A stretch of DNA of 9,857 bases, from NCBI GenBank assembly GCA_016933355.1, contig JAFGBC010000128.1:1-9857 (forward strand). The letters are read 5' to 3'. A program made the position numbers and the translations under genes. Below the pieces are notes generated by a model, which was not told the origin of the DNA, did no database searches, and saw only the letters and a list, made by a program, of their open reading frames with translations. Shown piece after piece: positions 1 through 5,020 of this stretch (position 1 is its first letter; every line of letters starts with the position of its first letter). The stretch comes from Candidatus Aminicenantota bacterium. GTDB taxonomy: Bacteria > Acidobacteriota > Aminicenantia > Aminicenantales > JAFGBC01.

Positions 1-690
1 ACGCACATGCTCCAGGCGGCCCTCCGGGCCAAGGTCGACCGCTTTTTCTACTCGTCGTCCGCCTGCGTCTACAACGCCGACAAGCAGAGGAGCGAGGCCG
101 TCGTCCCCCTCAAGGAGGAGGACGCCTATCCGGCCATGCCTGAGGACGGCTACGGCTGGGAAAAGCTCTTCTCGGAGCGGATGTGCCGCCATTTCCGGGA
201 GGATTTCGGGCTGATGACGCGGGTCGCCCGCTTCCATAACGTCTACGGCCCCAGCGGAACTTGGGACGGGGGGCGCGAGAAAGCGCCGGCGGCCATCAGC
301 CGGAAGGTCATCGAAGCCAAGGCCCTGGGGCGCGATTGGATCGAGATCTGGGGGGACGGCCGCCAGACCCGGAGCTTCATGTACATCGACGACTGCCTCA
401 AGGGCGTCCAGATGATCATGGACAGCGACATCCTCGACCCGATCAACCTGGGGTCGAACGAGCTCGTGACCGTCAACGAGCTGGTGGACATCGTCGAGGA
501 CATCGCCGGCGTCAAGCTCGAGCGGCGCTACAACCTGAAGGCGCCCAAGGGCGTCAACGGACGGAACAGCGACAACACCCTCATCCGAAAGCTCCTGGGC
601 TGGGAGCCCGGCATCCGCCTGCGCGAAGGCATGGCCAAGACTTACGCCTGGATCGAGGGCGAGTACCGAGCCCGGCGCACGCAGCCATGA
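1..690 (+). CDS. GDP-mannose 3,5-epimerase-like NAD-dependent sugar epimerase (5' partial)
   Basis: Short-chain dehydrogenase/reductase-type nucleotide-sugar epimerase. The closest family I recognise is GDP-mannose 3,5-epimerase, which converts GDP-mannose to GDP-L-galactose/GDP-L-gulose in the cytoplasm. The frame is open to the window edge, so the ATG at base 7 is internal. Roughly 115-120 N-terminal residues, including the Rossmann GxxGxxG motif, lie outside. Counting from that Met, I see SSAC (Cys20), YGWEK (Tyr49, Lys53), GREKAPAA (Lys92) and GRNSDN (Arg186). With one offset of 125, the first four fall on Cys145, Tyr174, Lys178 and Lys217 of the Arabidopsis enzyme as I recall its numbering. 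Arg186 matches Arg306 after a small gap. WGDGRQTRSF is the usual sugar-nucleotide binding stretch. The stop overlaps the next start (ATGA). In bacteria such enzymes usually feed surface polysaccharide synthesis; its place beside pan genes is unexpected. Another sugar epimerase specificity remains possible. Confidence 0.88.
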   Translation, partial: THMLQAALRAKVDRFFYSSSACVYNADKQRSEAVVPLKEEDAYPAMPEDGYGWEKLFSERMCRHFREDFGLMTRVARFHNVYGPSGTWDGGREKAPAAISRKVIEAKALGRDWIEIWGDGRQTRSFMYIDDCLKGVQMIMDSDILDPINLGSNELVTVNELVDIVEDIAGVKLERRYNLKAPKGVNGRNSDNTLIRKLLGWEPGIRLREGMAKTYAWIEGEYRARRTQP

Positions 691-1370
691 CCATCAGGGC
701 CCTGCGCGAGGAGATCCCCTACCGGCACATCGCCGTCGAGGGCGTCTTCAAGTCCGGCAAGACCAAGCTCGCCGGCCTGCTCGCCCAGCGCCTGAACGCC
801 CGGGTCGTCCTCGATAAGGGGGACAACCCCTATCTCAAGGACTTCTACGACGAGAAGGAGGGCGCGTCCTTCCTGGCTCAGCTCGTCTTTCTCATCAACC
901 GCTACCACCAGCAGTCCCGCCTCGTCCAGCGCGAGCTCTTCGAGGACTGGATCGTTTGCGATTACATGTTCGACAAGGACAAGGTTTTCGCCTACCAGAC
1001 GCTGACCGACGACGAGCTCGTCGTCTACGAGCGGATCTACGCGATCCTCTCCGAGCGGGTGCCGCGGCCCGACTTCGTCGTCTATCTCCAGATCTCGGTC
1101 CCGACCCTGATCAAGCGCATCGCCCGGGACGGAAACCTGCTCGAGAAAGGCATCTCCGAGAAGTACCTGGAAAACATCGTCGAGGCCTTCGACTACTTCT
1201 TCTTCAACTATCAGGCGACGCCGCTCCTGGTCGTCAAGGCCGACGAGCTGGACTTCGGCCGAGAGGAGGACGTCCTCGAGATCCTGGACCAGGTCAAGCT
1301 GGTCAAGAAGAGCCCTCTCTTCTACGTCCCCCTCAGCCGGAGCGGCGGTCGGACCATTCCGAAAGGCTGA
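687..1370 (+). CDS. deoxynucleoside kinase-family P-loop kinase
   Basis: A 227-residue protein, the usual size for bacterial deoxynucleoside kinases, which phosphorylate deoxynucleosides with NTP for nucleotide salvage. The P-loop is GVFKSGKT (residues 19-26). An NPYLKDFY segment (47-54) and a Q-x(2)-F-x(3)-R-x(2)-Q pattern (Gln65, Phe68, Arg72, Gln75) correspond to the nucleoside-binding face. CDYMFDKDKVFA (91-102) stands where the family has its D/E-R-S catalytic segment, PDFVVYLQ (128-135) is the core strand, and RIARDGN (144-150) is a LID-like segment. The ATG at 687 is chosen because it overlaps the upstream stop and gives the family length; the longer in-frame ORF from 261 is an artefact. 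No clear Shine-Dalgarno sequence precedes it, so translational coupling is likely. The P-loop departs from the common GxxGxGK[ST]. The gene leads into panBCD, an arrangement I recall from other bacteria. Substrate (dA/dG, dC or other) cannot be told from sequence. Confidence 0.85.
   Translation: MTIRALREEIPYRHIAVEGVFKSGKTKLAGLLAQRLNARVVLDKGDNPYLKDFYDEKEGASFLAQLVFLINRYHQQSRLVQRELFEDWIVCDYMFDKDKVFAYQTLTDDELVVYERIYAILSERVPRPDFVVYLQISVPTLIKRIARDGNLLEKGISEKYLENIVEAFDYFFFNYQATPLLVVKADELDFGREEDVLEILDQVKLVKKSPLFYVPLSRSGGRTIPKG
1333..1370 (+). promoter_or_regulatory. two-tier stem-loop over the 3' end of the kinase gene
   Basis: TCAGCC (1333-1338) is the exact reverse complement of GGCTGA (1365-1370, ending on the stop codon). 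Inside it, TCGGA (1349-1353) pairs with TCCGA (1358-1362) around a CCAT loop. The outer and inner stems are separated by a 10-nt/2-nt internal loop. The bases that follow (ATCCAGACTTTACC) hold no U-tract, so it is not a standard intrinsic terminator. It could be an attenuation or processing structure, or chance pairing in GC-rich coding DNA. Confidence 0.35.
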
Positions 1371-1382
1371 ATCCAGACTTTA

Positions 1383-1414
1383 CCCCAATCCCGGGGCCGC
1401 AAGCCGGGATGGGG
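1383..1414 (+). promoter_or_regulatory. bulged hairpin immediately upstream of the panB ribosome binding site
   Basis: The left arm CCCCAATCCCGG (1383-1394) pairs with the right arm CCGGGATGGGG (1404-1414) as 4 + 7 base pairs, with one bulged adenosine (1387 or 1388) and a 9-nt loop (1395-1403). It lies in the only sizeable intergenic gap of the pan operon and ends two bases before the AGAAAGGA ribosome binding region. No U-tract follows, so it is not a classical terminator. Its position suggests control of panB translation or mRNA processing and stability. Known pan-motif RNAs sit in 5' leaders of panB/panC/panD operons and, as I recall, have stems with bulged adenosines. The resemblance is suggestive only, since I see one bulge and no clear consensus match. 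Confidence 0.5.
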
Positions 1415-1416
1415 AG

Positions 1417-1422
1417 AAAGGA
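1417..1422 (+). promoter_or_regulatory. panB ribosome binding site
   Basis: AAAGGA sits 9 bases before the panB ATG at 1432 and directly after the 1383-1414 hairpin. It supports the chosen start and would be the natural target if the hairpin regulates translation. Confidence 0.7.
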
Positions 1423-1431
1423 CGCGAGCCG

Positions 1432-2310
1432 ATGAGCGACAACGCGACGACGCGAGTCACCATTCCGTCTCTCCGCGCTATGAAGGCGGCCGGGACCAGG
1501 ATCGTCGCCCTGACCGCCTACGACTATCCCCAGGCCGCCCTCGTCGAGCGGGCCGGCGTCGACCTGATCCTGGTCGGCGACTCCCTGGGCATGGTCGTCC
1601 TGGGCTATCCCAACACGATCCCGGTCACGATGGACGAGATGGTCCATCACGCCAAGGCCGTGACGCGGGCCTGCCGCCGGTCCCTGGTCATCGCCGACAT
1701 GCCCTATTTCTCCTTCCATCTCTCGGAGGGCGAGACGATCCGCAACGCCTCGCGCTTCCTGAAGGAGGCCGGCGCGGCCGGGGTCAAGATCGAGGGCGCG
1801 ACGCCGGCCCGGCTGAGGCTCGTCCGGGCCCTGGTCGAGGCCGAGATTCCCGTCATGGGCCACGTCGGCCTGACGCCCCAATCCATCCACCGCTTCGGGC
1901 AGTACAAGGTCAAGGGCAAGGAGACGGGCGAGGCGGCACGGATCCGGCGCGAGGCGTCCGCCCTGGCCAAGGCGGGCGCCTTCGCCGTCGTCCTCGAGTG
2001 CGTTCCGGCCGAGCTGGGGCGCCGGATCACCCGCGACCTGTCGGTGCCGACGATCGGGATCGGCGCCGGGCCGGACTGCGACGGACAAATCCTCGTCTTC
2101 CACGACCTCCTCGGGTTCGGAACCGAACCGCTTCCCAAGTACGTCCGGACCTACGCGAACCTGGCCGGGGTCATCGGCGGCGCCGTCCGCCGCTACGCGG
2201 AGGACGTGCGGCGCGGCGCGTATCCCGACGACGCCCATTCCTATCACGCGGCCGCCCGGCCCGCCCGGACGACGGGGCGCGGCGCGGCCGGAAGGGGGAA
2301 GGTCTCATGA
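1432..2310 (+). CDS. panB: 3-methyl-2-oxobutanoate hydroxymethyltransferase (ketopantoate hydroxymethyltransferase)
   Basis: Transfers a hydroxymethyl group from 5,10-methylene-tetrahydrofolate to 2-oxoisovalerate, giving ketopantoate; this is the first committed step to pantothenate, in the cytosol. The 292-residue protein shows the family signatures in order: TAYDYPQA (28-35), VGDSLGMV (48-55), ADMPYFSF (88-95), KIEG (119-122), MGHVGLTPQ (142-150), LECVP (188-192) and IGIGAGPDCDGQILV (208-222). The expected Mg2+ ligands Asp50, Asp89 and Glu121 and the catalytic Glu189 are present. It is slightly longer than typical members (about 260-280), and the extra is an Ala/Arg/Gly-rich tail after about residue 272. 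The start is fixed by the AAAGGA site and family alignment. Its stop overlaps the panC start as ATGA, so the two are probably translationally coupled. Identification is secure. Confidence 0.97.
   Translation: MSDNATTRVTIPSLRAMKAAGTRIVALTAYDYPQAALVERAGVDLILVGDSLGMVVLGYPNTIPVTMDEMVHHAKAVTRACRRSLVIADMPYFSFHLSEGETIRNASRFLKEAGAAGVKIEGATPARLRLVRALVEAEIPVMGHVGLTPQSIHRFGQYKVKGKETGEAARIRREASALAKAGAFAVVLECVPAELGRRITRDLSVPTIGIGAGPDCDGQILVFHDLLGFGTEPLPKYVRTYANLAGVIGGAVRRYAEDVRRGAYPDDAHSYHAAARPARTTGRGAAGRGKVS
2292..2302 (+). promoter_or_regulatory. panC ribosome binding site inside the 3' end of panB
   Basis: AAGGGGGAAGG lies 4 bases before the ATG at 2307. It decides the panC start, because the panC frame is open far upstream within panB and offers earlier spurious starts. 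Confidence 0.65.
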
Positions 2311-3161
2311 TTCTCATCGAGACGATTCGGGCGATGCGGACGGCCGTCCGCAATTTCCGGACGGTCGGCCAGAGCGTCGGCTTCGTGCCGACCATGGGCT
2401 TCCTTCACGAAGGCCATCTGAGCCTGGTCCGGGCGTCTAAGGCCCGGGCGGACCGGACCGTGGTCAGCATCTTCGTCAATCCGGCCCAGTTCGGCCCGGA
2501 CGAGGACCTCGAGCGCTACCCGCGCGACCTGGCCCGGGACCGAGCCCTTCTCGAGCGCGAGGGCGTCGACGTCCTGTTCCATCCGTCGCGCGAGGAGATG
2601 TATCCCGAGGGCTTCCGGACGAGCGTCGAGGTCCGGGGCCTTCAGGACCCCCTATGCGGCAGGTCGCGGCCCGGCCATTTCGCGGGCGTGGCTACGGTCT
2701 GCCTGAAGCTGTTTGAAATCGTCCGCCCCGACGAGGCTTACTTCGGCCAGAAGGACGCCCAGCAGGCCGTCCTCGTCCGGCGGATGGCACAGGACCTGAA
2801 CCTGGATCTCGAGGTCGTGGTTCGGCCCACCGTCCGCGAGACGGACGGGCTGGCGATGAGCTCGCGGAACGGCTATTTATCGCCCGAGGAGCGGGCGGCC
2901 GCGCCCGTCCTCTACCGGAGCCTGGAGCGGGCCCGGGCGCTCTATGAAGCGGGGGAGCGGGACGCCGGACGGATCGCGGAAGCGGTGCGCGGCGCGATCG
3001 GCGGCGAGCCGCTGGCCGCGGTCGAATACGTCGACGTCGTCGACCCGGCCGAGCTCCTTCCGCTCGAACGCATCGAGGGCGCGGCCCTCGTCGCTCTGGC
3101 CGTCCGATTCGGCTCGACCCGGCTCATCGACAATATTTTGATCCAAGCCAAGGAGACGTGA
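2307..3161 (+). CDS. panC: pantothenate synthetase (pantoate--beta-alanine ligase)
   Basis: Joins D-pantoate and beta-alanine with ATP, via a pantoyl-adenylate intermediate, to make pantothenate. It is a 284-residue cytosolic enzyme of the nucleotidyltransferase superfamily, at normal family length. Visible motifs are FVPTMGFLHEGH (26-37), with the HxGH pair His34/His37; VNPAQFGP (57-64), which binds pantoate; GRSRPGHFAGV (118-128); FGQKDAQQ (146-153); and the KMSKS-equivalent MSSRNGYLS (184-192). A C-terminal domain starts near residue 180 and includes YVDVVDP. The start is taken at ATG 2307, overlapping the panB stop, because it gives MILIETIRAM directly before the conserved N-terminus. panD follows after 4 bases. 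No lesions or missing key residues are visible. Confidence 0.97.
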   Translation: MILIETIRAMRTAVRNFRTVGQSVGFVPTMGFLHEGHLSLVRASKARADRTVVSIFVNPAQFGPDEDLERYPRDLARDRALLEREGVDVLFHPSREEMYPEGFRTSVEVRGLQDPLCGRSRPGHFAGVATVCLKLFEIVRPDEAYFGQKDAQQAVLVRRMAQDLNLDLEVVVRPTVRETDGLAMSSRNGYLSPEERAAAPVLYRSLERARALYEAGERDAGRIAEAVRGAIGGEPLAAVEYVDVVDPAELLPLERIEGAALVALAVRFGSTRLIDNILIQAKET

Positions 3162-3165
3162 AGCC

Positions 3166-3522
3166 ATGAAACGAACATTGCTGAAGTCCAAGATACACCG
3201 GGCGGTCGTGACCGAAGCCGACCTCGACTACGAAGGGAGCCTCAAGGTCGACGAGGACCTGCTCGCGGCCGCGGGTATGATCCCTTTCGAGCGGGTCGAC
3301 ATCTATAACATCGCCAACGGGGAGCGGTTCTCGACCTACCTGATCAAGGGAGAGAAGGGGTCGGGCCTGGTCTCGGTCAACGGCGCGGCCGCACACAAGG
3401 CCAAGCCGGGCGATCACATCATCATCACGACCTACGTCCAGCTCGAAGAGGACGAGATCGAGTTTTTCATGCCCCGGGTCGTATTGGTCGAGGCGAAGAA
3501 CCGCGTCTCCGAGGTCCGCTGA
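3166..3522 (+). CDS. panD: aspartate 1-decarboxylase (pyruvoyl-dependent) proenzyme
   Basis: Decarboxylates L-aspartate to beta-alanine, the second substrate of PanC. It is made as a proenzyme that cleaves itself between Gly24 and Ser25; Ser25 becomes the pyruvoyl cofactor of the alpha chain. The 118-residue length is typical. Residues match the E. coli numbering without gaps over this part: Lys9, YEGS (22-25), Arg54, Thr57, Tyr58 and NGAAAH (72-77). That indicates an active, self-processing bacterial-type enzyme. AGGAG (3151-3155), lying within the end of panC, is 10 bases before the ATG. It is the last gene of the operon; its stop is 16 bases from the stop of the converging guaB. No PanM/PanZ-type maturation factor is encoded in this window. 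Confidence 0.97.
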   Translation: MKRTLLKSKIHRAVVTEADLDYEGSLKVDEDLLAAAGMIPFERVDIYNIANGERFSTYLIKGEKGSGLVSVNGAAAHKAKPGDHIIITTYVQLEEDEIEFFMPRVVLVEAKNRVSEVR

Positions 3523-3535
3523 AGACGGGCCGTCG

Positions 3536-3549
3536 GCCTCAGTCGAGGC
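3536..3549. terminator. possible weak bidirectional hairpin between panD and guaB
   Basis: GCCTC (3536-3540), a 4-base loop and GAGGC (3545-3549) form a 5-bp GC stem covering the guaB stop codon. A small imperfect dyad, GACGGGCCGTC, sits just before it at 3524-3534. Neither strand has a T-tract after the stem, so termination by it is doubtful. It is listed because nothing better separates two converging operons. Confidence 0.22.
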
Positions 3550-5008
3550 GGTAGTTCGGCGCCTCGCTCGTGATCAGCACGTCGTGGACGTGGCTCTCCT
3601 TGAGGCTGGCGGGCGTGATCCGGATAAAGCGGGCTTTGCGGCGCATGTCCTTGATCGTCCGGCAGCCCGCGTAGCCCATTCCGGCCTTGAGCCCCCCGAC
3701 CATCATCGCGATGATGTGCGTCACGCTGCCTTTGTAGGGAACGCGGCCGACGATGCCCTCGGGGACGAGTTTGGCGTCGCTGGCCGGAAGGTCTTGGAAA
3801 TAGCGGTCGCGGCTTTGGCCGTCGCGGATGGCCTCGATCGAGCCCATGCCCCGGTAGGTCTTGAACGACCGTCCTTGGTAGATGATGACCTCGCCCGGCG
3901 ATTCGTCGGTCCCGGCCAGGAGGTTGCCGAGCATGACGGAGCTGGCGCCGGCCGCGATCGCCTTGGCGATGTCGCCCGAAAACTTGATCCCGCCGTCGGC
4001 GATGACCGGGATGCCCCGCTCGCGGCAGATGCCTTCGACGTCGGCGATGGCCGTGATCTGGGGGACGCCGGCGCCCGAGACGACCCGGGTCGTGCAGATC
4101 GAGCCGGGGCCGACGCCGACCTTGACGGCGTCGACGCCGAGGCGGACGAGCTCGCGGGCGGCCTCGGCCGTCGCGATGTTGCCGGCGATAAGCTCCTGGC
4201 CCGGGAACGTCTTGCGGATGACCTTGATCATGTCCAGGACCCGCTTCTGGACGCCGTGGGCGGTGTCGATGACCAGGACGTCGACGGCGGCCCGGATCAG
4301 GGCTCCGGCCCGCTCCAGGGCGTCTTTGCCGACGCCGACGGCGGCCCCGACCCGGAGCCGGCCCAGGCCGTCCTTGCAGGCGTCGGGGTACTGGATCTTT
4401 TTGAGGATGTCCTTGTAGGTGATGACGCCCTTGAGGTGGTGGGCTTCGTCGACCATCAGGAGCTTTTCGATCTTGTGCTTGTGGAAGACCTGCTCGGCCT
4501 GCTCGAGGGTCGTGCCGACCGGGACGGTGATGAGCTTGCGGGTCATGACCTTATCGATGGTCAGGTTATCCCGGCTTTCGAAGCGGATGTCCCGGTTGGT
4601 CAGGATGCCGACGAGCTTGTTGGAGGCGTCGGTGATCGGCACCCCCGAGATCCGGTACTTGCGCATGACCTCCTTGGCCTGGCCGATCCGGTCGCCGGGC
4701 CGCATCGTGATCGGGTCGACGATCATCCCGCTCTCGTAGCGCTTGACCTTGTCGACCTCCTCGGCCTGCTGGTCGATCGACATGTTGCGGTGGACGATGC
4801 CGATCCCGCCCTGCTGGGCCATGGCGATCGCCATCTTGGACTCGGTCACCGTGTCCATGGCCGACGAGACGAGGGGGATGTTGACCTTGATCCGGCGGCT
4901 GAGGAGGGTCGCCGTCGAGGCCTCGACCGGAACGACGTCGGACTTGGCCGGGACGATCAGGACGTCGTCGAAGGCCAAGCCTTCCTTGAGCTGGCGAAGA
5001 TCGAGCAT
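3539..5008 (-). CDS. guaB: inosine-5'-monophosphate dehydrogenase
   Basis: Oxidises IMP to XMP with NAD+, the rate-limiting step to guanine nucleotides; a cytosolic homotetramer activated by K+. The protein is 489 residues, normal for full-length bacterial IMPDH. The N-terminal barrel begins with FDDVLIVP (13-20). A tandem CBS (Bateman) pair occupies about 93-205, with its two CBS motifs near GVPITD (122-127) and KLLMVD (182-187), and is the usual site of allosteric nucleotide binding. The barrel resumes with VIDTAHG (246-252), the active-site loop GPGSICTTR holding Cys305, DGGIKFSGD (338-346), YRGMGS (385-390) and the flap with RYF (402-404). The ATG is preceded by AAAGGAGG, which overlaps the secA stop codon, with 10 bases between the genes. 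That implies secA-guaB cotranscription. No GuaA gene is adjacent. Confidence 0.98.
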   Translation of the reverse strand: MLDLRQLKEGLAFDDVLIVPAKSDVVPVEASTATLLSRRIKVNIPLVSSAMDTVTESKMAIAMAQQGGIGIVHRNMSIDQQAEEVDKVKRYESGMIVDPITMRPGDRIGQAKEVMRKYRISGVPITDASNKLVGILTNRDIRFESRDNLTIDKVMTRKLITVPVGTTLEQAEQVFHKHKIEKLLMVDEAHHLKGVITYKDILKKIQYPDACKDGLGRLRVGAAVGVGKDALERAGALIRAAVDVLVIDTAHGVQKRVLDMIKVIRKTFPGQELIAGNIATAEAARELVRLGVDAVKVGVGPGSICTTRVVSGAGVPQITAIADVEGICRERGIPVIADGGIKFSGDIAKAIAAGASSVMLGNLLAGTDESPGEVIIYQGRSFKTYRGMGSIEAIRDGQSRDRYFQDLPASDAKLVPEGIVGRVPYKGSVTHIIAMMVGGLKAGMGYAGCRTIKDMRRKARFIRITPASLKESHVHDVLITSEAPNYRLD

Positions 5009-5012
5009 GGCC

Positions 5013-5020
5013 CCTCCTTT
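5013..5020 (-). promoter_or_regulatory. guaB ribosome binding site overlapping the secA stop codon
   Basis: On the minus strand AAAGGAGG lies 4 bases before the guaB ATG. Its first two bases are also the last two of the secA TAA stop (5021-5019). Ribosomes finishing secA would cover this site, so translation of the two genes is likely linked. Confidence 0.75.

Noticed and set aside
261..686. An N-terminal extension of the kinase protein starting at 261.
   Set aside because: The extension is the out-of-frame reading of the epimerase gene, Arg/Gly/Pro-rich and motif-free. Family length and the ATGA overlap support 687.
1383..1414. The pre-panB hairpin as an intrinsic terminator ending an upstream operon.
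   Set aside because: It is followed by a purine-rich ribosome binding region, not a U-tract, and no promoter is visible between it and panB.
1333..2247. A 304-codon minus-strand frame opposite panB.
   Set aside because: Shadow of panB; no motif, and it runs across the regulatory gap before panB.
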